Assembly (NCBI RefSeq): GCF_021018895.1
Contig: NC_079384.1
Location: 16,073,140-16,137,139 of the forward strand
Length of the DNA stretch: 64,000 nucleotides
Direction of reading: 5' to 3'
Origin: Seriola aureovittata
Taxonomy: Eukaryota; Chordata; Actinopteri; Carangiformes; Carangidae
A model generated the notes under the pieces. It worked only from the letters and a program-made list of their open reading frames with translations, did not search any database and was not told the origin of the DNA. Position 1 is the first letter of the stretch. The number at the start of each line of letters is the position of its first letter. This document shows positions 46,901 to 60,640 of the stretch, one piece after another. The position numbers and the translations under genes were made by a program.

Positions 46901-49900
46901 ATGTAGCATCCCATTATGTTGAATTTACACTGCTGTCACCGGTTAATTACTGTAATTAGTGATTATGCACAGTTTCCCACACCATAATATTTAAAACAGT
47001 TTTTTAGACTCCTTGTGAAGCAAAATAGGCTGCAGGCTTATGTCAGTTTAGTATCTAGACAACAAAAGAGGGAATACAGCTTGAGTTTAGCTCCTGGAGT
47101 TCTGTCTTAAATGTCTTAAAATGTTCTTCTGCTAAAGAAAGACTTGCTGTATGACAGTTTGTGGCAGACTGCTGGTTCTTAAGGATCCACTGTAGTGTCA
47201 CAACACACTGTAGGAAACTCAGGCAATATGCTGAATCCACAACACATGCAGCATGTTGACAAAACAAAGTGAGCACAGTTGGCTTTAACCGTCGGCCCTC
47301 CCTTTCCTCCTTCAGAGCAATGGATTTTAATTTAGCTTCTGCTGAATACATGAAAGGAGGGTTTCACTGTGACGGGGTCATTCAGATAAGATCTGATTAA
47401 GTCGGTCACAGAAAACAGTGATAACCCTCAGTGTGTATGAGTTTTGTAAAGCTCTTTGACCCTGGCCTGCTGGGTACACGTGTCTGTAAATAACATGGGA
47501 GCAATTCATCCTCATGTCACCTTGTCAAAACAAATTTGTAAGTAAAACCCATTTATTTTAGATATAATTTACATGCCAGCTTTAAATCCCAAATTTTAAT
47601 AATAAATGTATACTTTGTTATATCTAATTTTCTGTCATTTAATAAGTTAATTTTGTGCACTAAGAAAGAAAGTTGGTATAATTAGTAGTGATAGTGGTAG
47701 TGATGGTTAATATGAAAAATACTGATTTCTCTTGACTCAGAAATTATTTCAGAAACGTGTCAGTTGGATGTAATGCAGCCTTTAAGACCACAGAAGAAAA
47801 ACATTTAAAGATACCCTGGGAAGTTTTCATGTCGACAAACAATAATGTTTACACAGTTTCTCACCACTCATGTATTCTTAAGACCTAACAAACAAAGTTT
47901 TTGAGTCTATAAATCATTCCAGTGTGACATCTTGATTTATCCAAATTCAGTTTAATGATATTGAAACAGAGAAATCCTCTCATTGGAGAAGGTGAGAGCA
48001 GATGATGATTTGTTGTTTTGACCAATTATCTGTTGAAAATTGTTTTCTGATTTTTATTTATTTTTTTTTTTCTGTCGATTGACAAATTTTTTTTAGCTTC
48101 ACATGAGATACCAACAAAACCACTCATTAAAACATTGCTCTATGGCACCACTAGTGGTCGAACACTCCACATGGTATGTCTTAATCTATTTACATAATAT
48201 AGTATTATGATGACTAAGATCCCAGACATCTATTTAGTCCTGTATCACAATATTATATTGAAATATTTCCCAACTATAATCCAGATTTCCCACAGGGCTT
48301 GTGACCTTACCTCCTCCCCGGGATTGGTTTGGTATTCTTAGCCAGCCTCTGAGTTTTGCACGCAGCTGGATTGCTGCACAGCTGTATGAGGGCACCAAGA
48401 GGCAGGGGGTGAGGTTTCATAGACCTCAGATCCCTGAGCCTGGGAAAGGGTCAGGACTCCCCTTCTGGAGCCGAATGTCTGTCCTGACCTGAGCAGGTTA
48501 CGTCTGTGATCATGAATATTTGAAGTGTAGAAGGTATGTAGAGGATTTAGCAACAGATTTATGACACACACAGGCTTCCCACTTCGTTTTCTTTAGTGAA
48601 ACCTCATGTGATTTCTGCTTTGTCCCAATTTTCAGTTGCAGAGCACAGACGCCATTAATCTGTGGACATCTTTTACTTCTCAAACTGCCATATTTTGTCA
48701 CCTCCTTCTCTAGTGCTTTGACTAATGGCCCAATTTCAATGCAAATGGAGCATGGTAACAATCCACCATTCATGGTTTAAAACTAATTTTCTTTATACCG
48801 GTTGACATTCTTGTGCTTTTTTCCAAATCTTTTGCCAAAAGTTGTTTGAGTTTTTTCACGTCATAGAAAGAAAGTAATGAAGAATGAACTTCATTTAGCT
48901 GCTACAGTTTCAGGGTCCTGGTATGGAGTATGTTTGCTCACTGTCACACTAGCTAGGTGTCCATGTAGTGCAAACCTTAACTGAATTTCCAGAAAAGCAA
49001 AAGAAAATGCAAATGTGAGTTTGGAAACTATGTGGTTCTTCAAGATAAACAGCTGCTATTTCTCTGATTGGGTGCCATTAAACAGTTGCAGGAGAGGACC
49101 GTACCACAAGATGATGCAATTAAAAGAACTACAAATGCTGTGAAAACTTGTAGAAATCTTTTGATGTTCCCACTCATATTTTTTTTATGTGAAAATTAAA
49201 ACTTTGCTAAAAAATAGGTGGATACACTTTTGTATACTTACACACAAAATTTCTATGTGAACATTATTACAATAATTGTAAAATTAAAATGATTAATTGA
49301 CTTAATTTTATGAATCAACAACAATTATTTCAACAAACTTATTTCTGAACAATAATTGATTTCTGCAACATTACTTGGTGCAGCCTCGTCCACTTGCTCT
49401 GTCCTGTCAGAATTTTGCCACAGATTACTCTCTGCATTTAGAAAACTCAGGGTTGTTTTGTATCTGAACATGACACAAAGTGTAGATGATGCTACCAGTG
49501 CTGTGTAGTGTTCATCCCCTGAATACTGATGAGTGTGAAACAATGAAAGAACTCTTCTCCCTGTAAATCTGTAATATGCCGTGTAGCGAAATAGAGATCG
49601 GACCTCTCCTGTGTCGCTTCTCTCAATCACTGCTCTGCCATTCATTTTCTTAATCTCTCCCAAATGTTTGCCCCTTTTTTTTTTTTTTATTACTCAGACT
49701 GGTCATTTGGTCTAGTCTGAAAGATCTCAGCAACTATCAGATGGACTGACATGATCTTACTTTAGTGATTCCCTGACTTTTCATCTATTGCCACCATCAA
49801 GTCATTTCTTTTATTTGTCCAATACTTTCTTTTACTTTATGACCAAATAAGAATGTCTCAGCTGTAGTTGATGTTTCATAATACTTACCAGGTGGTAGTA

Positions 49901-51539
49901 TGATAATACACCATACCCTTAATGATGCTGGATTTTTAAGGCCAAAATACTACGGGCAAAATTTTACATTTGAAAAACAAACTCTCTCTGGTGGGCAAAC
50001 AATTAAAGATGACATTATTTCTATAGTTTGGCACATTTGTACTTATCGGCTGAAATATAGATAACAATAATATTTGCTCTAGGCTAATATTGGCAGATAT
50101 ATGGCAGCTCTTTGACACACTAAACAAAGGTGGTGAACATGGTAAATATTGTATCTGCTAGAATAGTTATTGTGCTCTTGTTAGCATGCTGACGATTGCA
50201 TTTAGCTCAAAGCACCACACTCTTAGTCTTGTTTATATTTTAAATTGGTAAAATATTCTTCAGATTGGAAAGAGAAGTAGTGTGTAACTGTCGGATTACA
50301 TGGATTCAGATATCACGGTTAGTTCTAGGATGTAGGCAAAATTTTTTTGTTTGACCTTTTTCCCAAGTCTGAGTTTACACCAAAATTAAGTCGTGTCGAG
50401 AGAATATTTTACACAGCATGTACATGTAGTGGGTTGCATCATCTGTTGTCACTTGTGGATGATTGCGTGCTCTAAAAAAAGCATGAAAAACAACATGCCC
50501 TGTTCCCATGAGCAGCTGTGATTGGCAGTGGTAGTTAGTGCGATCATGACATTCACAGCTGCTGCAGGGAGGCCCATATGTGCTGATGTACAGTACAGGC
50601 CTGGAGCCTCTCTGACTCCTGCTTCTCTCCTCCTTTTTTTTTCACATCTTTCGTTACCTTGTTGCTCTCGCACTCTTTTTCTCCTCTCTCACTACCACTC
50701 TTTTTTCCCACTCACTTACTTCAGCTGTGCCAACCACCTGGTTTCCTGCTGTAACCCATGTCACACCCCCTGACTGTGGGGTAGCCCACAGCCTTTCTCA
50801 CAGTCTCTAGTTTGGAACATGAGAAAACTAAAAACTGACTAATCAACTAATCAGTGACGTTGCTATGGTGAGGATAAATCTATCATAACCGATAGAAATG
50901 ATGGCTAAAATTATTAAATTATGAATACCCAAGTTCTCTTCCACTCTTCTGTTTCAGCCTCTATTTCACAGTTTCTCCATTTTGGTTCTCATTTCCTTTT
51001 GTTCGCTCTCACCCAACAAGGTCACTTTTTTTCCATGAAAGGTGTTCCTAAATGGTCAAATACCAAACATGCCTTTTTCATTTCATCTTGAAACTCATAA
51101 CCCAGAGTAATATTTCATCCTTTGTCCTTTCTGAAGTTTAGAGCTGGGATATCAATAGTGTTTGGTCAGTTTTATCCATGCTAGCTGGAGAAGTAATATG
51201 TTACCAATCTTAAAATATTGCTTCCACTGTTCTGTGTCTCCACCCTTTCCCTTTCTTGTCTTGGTTTAGTTTTCTTGCAGTAAGAGGTACAGTATGTAGA
51301 TGGACTTATGTAAGTGGGACGGCCCCTCCCTGAGGTTGGTTGTTTGGATATTTTAAAATAGATTTCTCCTCGCTCTCTGTGTGAATTGTGGCCTGATTAT
51401 TCTCCTGCTGAGAGGCCACGAGATGGACGACACACAAACACACTCTATATTAAACACGCATACTGATACTCATAAAAACGTGACATCTCAAACCCTCGGG
51501 ACACAGGTAATAAATAATAAGTGTGTGCACAAGACTCAT

Positions 51540-51790
51540 CTCTGCCAAACAGTGCTGTGGAGACGCCGGCCGTGTGGCGGTAGGCTGAGCGACTGAGAGG
51601 TGAAGAGGTGGTGGGGAAGAACGAGGGGTGCGAATCAGAAGCTACGTGGGTGGTGGGATGCACGGTCAGGCAGTAGCTGCGTCACAGCGTTGCATAAGGG
51701 CTTACGCAGGCAGAAGGGAAGTGGATCTGAAGTAATGAGCGTGGAGAGCCGTCGGTCCTGCCTGCGCACCCTGACAGGACGAGAGATGTC
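51540..51790. promoter_or_regulatory. CpG-richer block of unknown role
   Basis: It contains many CpGs (GACGCCGGCCG, GGCGG, GAGCGAC, GTCGG, GCGCACC) in an otherwise AT-rich interval. The open frame over part of it (51600-51851) has no family resemblance. It could be an enhancer, a minor promoter or an exon. Confidence 0.3.
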
Positions 51791-52489
51791 AAGTATTCAA
51801 ACAATGTGCAGCAGTTCATCCATCCATCCATCCACGCCTAACAGAACATAGGCTGCCCTGTTTTCATTATTCTTTTATATTATTTTTAGTTTTCAGATTA
51901 ACATTTGAGCCATTATTACACCCATAAATACTTTAGGTGCCCCTTTCTGTTATCAGTTAAATACTGTCTACTTATTGAGCAGTAAATAATTAATATATAA
52001 AAAAACGTATCCATAAAGCCTAACAGATGCTATTTTTTGTGGCCATTACCAATATTGATTAAAAAATGTGATGACAACATTGGATCGGCAACTGTTTTTT
52101 TTTTTTTGTTTTTTTAACACAGACACATAAACACGCAAACAAAGATTTGTGATAAAGATTCTTTAAATTTGTTTTTAAAAGTAGTAACTAAGATAATTAG
52201 CTAAAATTATATTTTACATCTGAAAATGTCAGTGCTCTCTAGTGGACAAACCCTGTTTTTAAATTACACCAAATATTTCTGTGGCATTTGTGCACTGCAA
52301 TTTCTTGTAACTATTTCTTTGACGGTAGTGTTAGCAGTATATGTGTATATAAACTAATATCGCACTATTGATTGGTTAAGAAAAACGTCAGCTTCACTAT
52401 AAATACTTAACATAACTGTATTTATATGTCTTTATAGGAACAAAGATCATACTGACCATTTGTTATGATCTTAACATGTTGTTGATCCC

Positions 52490-52643
52490 AAAATCCCCAA
52501 ATGTGCTTGTTCCTGCTCTTCCAATGTGAGGACTCTGTTTGACGTTTTAAAACGGCGCCTCGGGGTCTTTGCAATTTTCTGACATTTTATAGGCCAAACC
52601 ACTAATCAGTTAACTGAGAAATTAACTGTTAGTTGCAGCCTTA
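52490..52643. mobile_element. hAT-like MITE right end
   Basis: TTTTCTGACATTTTATAGGCCAAACC followed by ACTAATCAGTTAACTGAG and GTTAGTTGCAGCCTTA is the right end of the same type of element as 6251-7060. The left half is not recognisable. Confidence 0.55.
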
Positions 52644-53626
52644 GCCCATGAATTACAAAGCCGTGATTAAACAAAATCTATTATTGAAGCTTTTAACACA
52701 TATGAAGAGATGTGTACTTCACAATGAAACACAGGCCATTGCCTTTAACATCAGTTTTATTAATTTATGTGATTTGTCATACAGTTGTCCTAGCATTGGA
52801 ATTTAAAATGTCTATGAATATGGTCATAATGATTCCCATATAGACACAGATCTCTTACATATTACATTTCACTTCATAAAAATGTGGTAGACATCTTATT
52901 TTTGAACAATGCTTGTTCAACCACCACCTCTTCACTTACAGCTGCTCTCCCGGTCATTCTTGTTTCCTCCTTATCCTCAGTCCCTCACCGCTCACACAAC
53001 AGTGAGTTTTCTTAGTAGGTTTCTAAAACGTAGGAGGATGTTTGAGGTTTGGCCTGGATGATCCTAAATGAGGATGTTTGAGAAAAATACAGAGATTTTG
53101 TACTGTTTAAGATGGAATGTGATGCTTTCCATGTGGGCCATCCTCTCGCTCTGCAAACAAGGCAGACATGCCAGTTTCCCCAGTGGATTCACTTCCCACT
53201 CTGCCCATTTTATCCTTCCAAATAAACAGCTGTATGATTTCAGAATTTCTAAACACAAAACCAACAAACTGTTAGTTATAACCGTTATTATGTTCTTGAC
53301 CGCAACTGTGTGTAAGCAAGCAGCTGTCAAATGAAAATGAATTGCATGTTTTCAGTTTGTTGAGCATTGTCTCACATATCCAGAGTACAGTAATGTCAAC
53401 ATGTCTGGCTGTATGACCTCTTTTTATGCTGCACCACTTCCCTATTTTCTGAACAGCCTTTTTTCAGGGTGTGCTGGTCCCACCATCTATCGTTGAGTCT
53501 GTTAACTTGCCTGAACCCTTCGGCACACGGCTGAACATTAGAATAATAAACCTAAGTGCTGTGGGGTGGCAGTGTTTGGATAGGGAAGAAGCAGGCCGCC
53601 ACCCTGTTCCTTAATAGTCCACTGGT

Positions 53627-53628
<2 letters not shown>

Positions 53629-53703
<75 letters not shown>

Positions 53704-53777
53704 GTGTGTGCGTGTGTGCGTGCGTGCGTGCGTGCGTGTTTGTGCGCGCGCGTGTGTGTGTGCGTGCGTGCGTGTGT
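53629..53777. repeat. Alternating purine-pyrimidine (GT/GC)n tract
   Basis: 149 bp of (GT)n grading into GTGC and GCGCGC units. The long Cys-Val and Thr-His frames on either strand are repeat artefacts. The GC-containing right half is a strong Z-DNA candidate. Confidence 0.95.
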
Positions 53778-54131
53778 CTGAAAGCCTTGCAAATACAGAA
53801 CCTCATTTATCCTCATTACTTCTCCTCTATTACACTGTCCCTCCCAATAGGTATCTATATTTATTTCCTGCACCCCATCCTATTTAATGTAGCCTCCTGA
53901 ACAGTGTGGTTGTAAACTCATGGCATGCCATGGTGCTTAAACAAGCACAACTGCACATACTAATACTGAATGTTTATGAAAGTAATTAGGCTGTAATTCA
54001 TGATATCCTGCTGTCTTTGTACCATAATGTTCTTGCCTGCTCTAATTATTCCAAATTCTGATCAGTCCGTGTTTGATGAACTGTTTTAATAGTGACTTTA
54101 AGTGAGTGTTTTAAGTGACTATAAACTAAAG

Positions 54132-54437
54132 TAGGGCTGCACAATTAATCAAAATATAATCAATCGTAATCAACAAGTGCAACATCCCACCTGCTTAGCT
54201 GCAATTTGTTTGATAAAGGTAAAATGCGTCTCAACATTGTTGTGCTTAGTTAGCACCGTAAGCTTTGTGGTGCTACAGTGACGCCCCGGCCTACAAATCA
54301 TATTCTCCGGATGTAAAGCAACAGTGAAAATGAAATGCAAAAACAACCATTCCAACTGAAAAAGCGTACTGAAATTGCAATAGCTGCCAAAATAATATCA
54401 ATAAATATATATATTTTTTGGATACTGTGCAGCCCTA
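54132..54437. mobile_element. MITE with TAGGGCTGCA ends, copy B
   Basis: Exact 10-bp inverted ends TAGGGCTGCA and TGCAGCCCTA, 306 bp. The interior is the reverse of copy A at 35445-35792 (TAGCACC, CATTGTTGTGC, TTTGATAAA). The flanks share only TAAAG, so the target duplication is decayed. Confidence 0.82.
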
Positions 54438-54926
54438 CTATAAAGTAATGTTTTCAGATTAACAATGGATCACACAATTACTTTGTTGTGAAAAAAGTCT
54501 AAAAACAGATTGTCTGTCTGCTGTTTGGTACTGGGCAGTTAGTGTGAGCCTACAAAGTCAGTGACCAGCTGAAAGGGTTGGGTGATATGTTAAAACTTTC
54601 CAAATGGCCACCTTCAGTCCAGCAAACAGTGATTGCTGATTATTATTCAGACAGTTGTGTGTATTCTGTCTGAATAAATTTACCTTCACCTTATCTTCTG
54701 TCGTCTGTGGTCTTTAATGTGAAATCTAATTTTACTGAAACATTATAGCCTTGAGATCTTTGATAAGCAGTAAGCTATAAAGACAGGCTGAACAGCTGTC
54801 TGATGGTATTTGAAAAAGAGTCTGATAGTGTCAGATGAAGGACGCCTCCACTTACAGGTGGGAATAACATGTTCAGGGTGCACAACTACAAATACAGCAT
54901 TCTGTCTCGTTCTCAACTGTGATTGA

Positions 54927-54927
<1 letters not shown>

Positions 54928-54960
<33 letters not shown>
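54928..54960. repeat. (GT)n microsatellite
   Basis: About sixteen uninterrupted TG units. Confidence 0.95.
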
Positions 54961-54963
<3 letters not shown>

Positions 54964-55294
54964 CTCATTATGAATTGACGTTGCTCTTCAGCATCGATCA
55001 ATCAGACAGCAACCACTAAAGACGGGTTAGTTGTCATTTAGTCACTGCCCTGTTTTGTGAAAGATGGAAATCACTGCAACAAGAACGTGCAGAACCTGTC
55101 CCAACTCCAACTGCCAGTTCCTATAAGCTCATGCTTCGAATTGTGCTTTACAGGTTAACTATTTACCAAGCTGAGTGCTCAAGGACACAGCAAATAAAAT
55201 TGGCAAAATAAGATGACAAAAATCGCTCAAATAAATGGCCTTAAAAAAAAATGAAACAACCAGTGATATATTTGTCCAATCGCCCAGCTCTACT

Positions 55295-55425
55295 AGCTAA
55301 TGAACATAGAGGAGCATTTATTATCTTAGAAGCTAAATATTTCCCTTAAGAGCTGCTGGAAAGCAAAACACAGCTAAAAGGAGGGTGAATATTAGACTAT
55401 AATTCATCAGGTGAACACAAACACA
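55295..55425. repeat. Interspersed repeat fragment
   Basis: GAGCATTTATTATCTTAGAAGC, CACAGCTAAAAGGAGGGTGAATATT and AATTCATCAGGTGAAC match 37795-37930 in order and orientation. Confidence 0.6.
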
Positions 55426-57914
55426 ACTCCAAATGAAGGCAACTGTTTGCGAAGACGTTCATCATAACAATAATATGAAGTGATAATATGTCAGTGCTGT
55501 ATTTACAGCTCGTTTCAGCTGATTATAAGTAGATGGATGTAAGGATATGGTCTGCTTGCTCATTTTTCCCTGTGGGACCCTGAAATTTAAGACCGCCTGA
55601 CTTTAACTGCTATGCTAGATTAAACCTTAATCTGTTTCTCTTTTTCATCTGTCATCAGTCCATCACCAGTGTCAGATTTTAGAAGATGTAAACTGTCTGG
55701 GACACTCGCATATTGTAGATATCCAAACAATCAATTTGAGGACTCGAACAGACGCATAGATCTGTACGTGTTCTCCTTCGAGCTGTCGCAAGTCATTCAC
55801 TGATTTGTTTTATGTTCAGGCTGGGAAATCATTCGAGAAAATTCTTGTGATTGATTCAACTGTGATGGATCAATGCTATTTTAAGTATTGTGAAATCGGA
55901 AAAGTGTGAGAGAGAAAATGAAGGGAAGATAGAGGGAGACCAGGAGAAAGGCAGATTTACAGGATATTGTAAAGAAGAACTTGATATGGAAATAAAACCC
56001 TCTTTATGCTCATAATGACACTTTGTCACCTGTTTATTCAATCAGGAGAGCCTCTGTTCGCTGCAGGTGTTTACATTCACATTATCTGCTTTGAACTGTC
56101 ATGAAAGCCATTCGTGTCTACTTCAAAGTAAATTTAGGAGAAGGATTAAGTTGCATAATTCATTTCAGTCGGTGCTTTCTCCCATATAAAGTGTCTTCAC
56201 TCTCTGATGGAGATGAACAAGTGACTCCTTATCTTTACTCCTCCACTTCATTGATAGCTGATTGATTTGCGGGTCAGTTAACAGGTTGCGGTGAGGTTGA
56301 GGTTTAGTGGTATTGACGGCTGTCTTTTGAAGGTGTTTGTTCAGCAGATGAATAATGTAATGAAATGGTAATCACAGTGTCGCCCTCAACTCTGTTTTCA
56401 TCCAGTGCACATGCTCCTCTTCCTCCTGTCTCTCCCTCTGTACTGTTTGGTCTTCTTTAATGAGGATTATCCCTTTCAATGTGGACAAGCAGGTGAGAGG
56501 AGCGGCCCTCTTAAGTAAACACCTGTTTGTGATCTGCAGGTCAATTGTCAGCCTTTAAAACAAACAACTATTAAGTTATTACTCAAAATGAACTCTCTGG
56601 CTCCGCGCTATCACAGTGCAACATTACGAAGCCGCCCTAAAGCCATTTGGATCGAGCTGCATTACATGTGGGAAGCCACGGTCTCCTCTGCAGTTCCATC
56701 TGTCTGTAACATACTAATGCAGTATGTTAGGCACAGATGGAGGAGCTGGAGGTGTACTTAGCTTTAAGTAAAGCCTGTACAGTTGCAGTTACCCTGCAGG
56801 CAGTTGGGAACGTTAAATTTAGCAAACATCCCTGATCCTGCTGATAAAACAGGATGCACATTAACCAGTTAGCTGCTACTCCTCTCAGTTTCAGTTTCAC
56901 CACGGATCACAGCACAGTCCACAATTTTATTATCTCAGTTTTTAGGAACCATTTAAAAACTAATTACTGCCTCGGGCTTGTGTGCCTCTACTTAACAGTC
57001 AAGTGGCACTTTACCTCCATATCTGTCCAGACTCATAATATAATATGATATGATATAGTAGGGAAATTTCATCCTGAAAAATTGCCTTGGAAAGAGGAGA
57101 CTGAAACCTGCAGAAGTGAAGTTTGAGGAAGTTTTATTTGATCTTCTATTGGTGTCAGTAGTTCATTCCATCTGACATGGTATCATTTGCTGAGAAAACA
57201 CGATAGTGCCAAATATAATCAGAAGTACTATTTTGCAATTATGATGTTCTCACTGCAGCAGCAGGACTGTGAACAGTCAGACTGAAACAATGGCTGTCTG
57301 GTCGGCTCACCTCTGGCACTTTTCATTGTCTATCCTCATGCTCTTTTACACCAAACTCCAATATTACTCTACCATGAATACACCGGTTTACTCATTTGCA
57401 GATGGACTCTGTACTACTTTCCCGATGGTGGCAGTGTGTTTCTCACCTTTTTTCTTTTTAAAATAGAAGTGGATCCAAACTCTGACCAAAAATCTGAACC
57501 AAAATTTCTATAAAACTGTGTTTTTTAACTTGCAAACTGTATTTAAAATTCACATGACCTTAGAAAATGACAAAAACCTGTTGGGAAAACCCATAAACTT
57601 TGTGGTGATGCACAAACACAAAAGAATGAACAATAACATTTTTACTTTACCCATGGGATAGTTGTTTTGTGAACTGGGTGCTAGTTTTGGGTTTGGTCTA
57701 CACTCTTGTTGACATGGAAAATCCCCTCAGTCTCAACCTTCCTTTCGTGTGAAGCTGTTTGCCATAATGACTCAGATTTTCCTCTTTCTAACTGACTTCC
57801 ATAAACATACTTGTCACATTTCAGGTTTTCCAGCTCTCTACAGTGGTAGTAGTCTCGCTGCTTCCCCTTTGCTGATTCAACAACATGCATTCTTTGCTTT
57901 TTTTATTCCCTCAG

Positions 57915-58045
57915 TCTGGGAGAACAGAGGGACGAGGAAAGAATGAAGATCTGCTCACCGATGTGAGTCCGTGGGATGCTCGACGGGCCCATACCCCATG
58001 CTTCTCTAAGGCCTCCAGAAGTTAAAGACAGGGTGTCATTGACAG
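57915..58045 (+). other. Candidate untranslated exon
   Basis: An acceptor TTTTATTCCCTCAG ends at 57914 and a strong donor ACAG|GTAAGT lies at 58046, bounding 131 bases. A weaker donor, GAT|GTGAGT, occurs inside at about 57960. One frame is open for 36 codons and then stops, so it would be non-coding or an isolated 5' exon. It has the same strand and spacing logic as the 43.9 and 61.5 kb candidates. Confidence 0.3.
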
Positions 58046-60584
58046 GTAAGTGAAGCCTTGAGGACACAATGTGATTTAAATTTGAATAAAATGGGAACTC
58101 TGAATTTTCTGGCTGTTCTCTGATATGTGAAACAGAACCTACCATCTGTTCCTCTGACCTTGAAGCATGATTTTACGCAAACGCTCTTGAATTACTGCAG
58201 GAATTTTCACACACAAGGTTGCTGCTTTGAGTTGAGAGCAAACGTGTTTTGTTTTTTTTTCTTCTCGAGAGCCATTCCTGGTTAAGACTTTATGTAAAGA
58301 AGTGGCTGCTGCATGCCACACACATAGCAGTGTGCATCCTCCTATGTGTGGATGTTAACACATTACTGCTGCGTGGGAGTTAGCAACAGATCTTAATCAT
58401 GGATAGGGTTTTGCTATAATTCCAGAGCTGGAGGCGTAACCCTAATCTCTTTGGCACATTATACAGTAAATCAGAGTGTGGCTAAGTCGGGTCCCTGCCA
58501 ACCTTGATACAGCCAGCCCATTTCTGTGGATTTATGATGGGACTTACTAGGAGTAGTTATTTCAATCCAAATAGGTCTCTCTTCCTCCCTTCTCTTCATT
58601 TGTGTCTAAAACTAATGAACCACCCCCTGCCAAGCTCTAGGTTTTATTTCAGAGGTGTTCGTAGATTGCTTTGTGCCATGGTGGATTATTTTGGAAGTGA
58701 GTGGTCCAAATGGCCGGCTGCTTGAGGCCAGTTTTAGCTGCAGCGTCCAGTGGGAGTGATGTCCCCACGCAGAGGCAGCACGGACACTGATGGATGGCCT
58801 AGCTTTCTGTCGGTTCCTGGTCCCAGACGTGAACCGTTGTTATGAAAATATAGAGGGAAGCGGGCTGACAGACCGTGGAGAGATGGCAGCTCGGCCTGTG
58901 ATGGATGACCACCTGCTGGGCATCCGCTATAGATACAGATAAACTAGAATTGTGGCCTCTAAGGAGCCACTTTCAATGTTCACCAGAAATTGGCCCACAC
59001 ACAGCACTCCTAAATGTTTTGTGCGTTTCTGTAGGATAATAAACTGAATATGACTGAAGAGGATAAACCAGAAACCACCAGGCAGATGTACCCAACATTA
59101 CTGCAAAGCCACACTGGAACTATTTGTTTTAACTGGTGTTTTACTTTCATTTCCTTCATGGTTTTCCCTTGGCTCGTCTGCAGACAGAGAAGGAAGCCAC
59201 AGATTTTCAGTCAGTTCAGTTTCTGCAGAGTTCATCAAATTAAATTTAAGACTTTTTAAAACCGTTTTAATACCACAGATAATGAGATTCAATACCTCTT
59301 TCCATCCATCCGTCATACTGATAAAAGAATAATGGAAAAAAGGTAGGAACAATAAAGTTTACAATTTTTTATTAAATCTATTAATTTATTGACATATCAC
59401 AATTTTGTCTGTACTTCCCAGCTTTATATGACAGCAATTTCTAATGATATAATTAATCAATTAATGTGACCTGGACCCAGATAAAGAGTAGAAAAGTGAC
59501 AGATGGATTCCCATATTAAAAGATAATTGAATAATTAAAGTTAACTTCAGTTGTAGTTAAAATCTTAATTTGTCCACTGTGAGCTGATGGTCTTCATAGC
59601 TATATCACATCTCCTAAATTAAAAAAAAAAAAAAAAAAAACTATAACTAATGTTACCATCTATGGCGGGCAAAAAAAACAAAAAAACAAGATCTTTGTAA
59701 ATTAAATGAAAGTCTTTATAATACCTTCAAAGGCCTTTTCAATGCTTTTAAGACTTTTTAAGACCTGCACATACCCTGATTTTACTTTGCTGCTTGAGTC
59801 TCTAAATCACCTCCCTCGAAAGGGACTGACTCATGTTAGGACCCCCCCCTGCCTATAAAGAGCTAGTGTTAATGGTGGCATTCACAGAGGTGATTTGCAG
59901 CCTGCCTCTTTATCCCAGCACTGGTGGCCTCGGGGCGGCTGATTGATGGTGTTTGTTGTCCACTTTTGGACCTTGACTGAGAGAGGTTTCTGTTGCTTTG
60001 GCTGCAGTGGGACGGGGCTTTACAGAACTTGTGGCACATTCAGTGTTCTCCAGACCTCCCATCAGGACGTGACCAAGAATGACCTTGAACTCCCTCCCCG
60101 GCCTTGAATGAAGGACAAACTTGGTGCCTACCAGTGTGGCCCAGTTATAGGAGCAAGGAGAGAAAGGCAGAGGGAGAGATCTGTGTGTGTGTGTGTGTGG
60201 GCGATGGCAGGGCATAGCCTACTTCTCGTACCCCACTTTACCCCTCTCTTCATTTGGGAGCTGAGCAGCTGAGCTCAGGCTGCACCATCTCATCCTGATG
60301 TTCCTTTATTTTTTCATTCATTTTGGCCAGATGGCGGATTACAGGTCAAGGCAAAGGCTGAATGCTGCCACTGTCACAGTAGAATAAACTTGTGGAAGCT
60401 GACTGGCTCCTTAAAGCTGCACTATTCAATATTTTCTATTAACAATCGATCAAATAACTACATGTTATGTGAAGGGATCGCTTGTGGTGATGAAACCTCA
60501 GAGAACTATCTCTGAAATCTGCAGTCTCCCTCATCTCTTTGGTGTCTTTCAGCTCATTTTGTTCTTTACAATTTTGCTTCTTTC

Positions 60585-60640
60585 AGTGAAATCCTTTTAT
60601 AAACCCTCCCACCAAAAACAGAGCTAAAAGGAGAGTGAAA
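60585..60640. repeat. Interspersed repeat fragment
   Basis: CCACCAAAAACAGAGCTAAAAGG and GAGAGTGAAACA match the 37850-37890 section of the longer copy. Confidence 0.5.

Larger units (their letters stand above)
43263..54131. other. Gene-free region
   Basis: No coding exon with a recognisable product. It holds a CpG-richer, exon-like block at 43645-43938, a CpG-richer block at 51540-51790, T-rich runs, one hAT-like fragment (52490-52643) and a long GT tract at its right end. The remainder is unassigned AT-rich sequence. Confidence 0.5.

Noticed and set aside
53538..53900. Open frames over the (GT)n tract
   Set aside because: Same repeat artefact on both strands.
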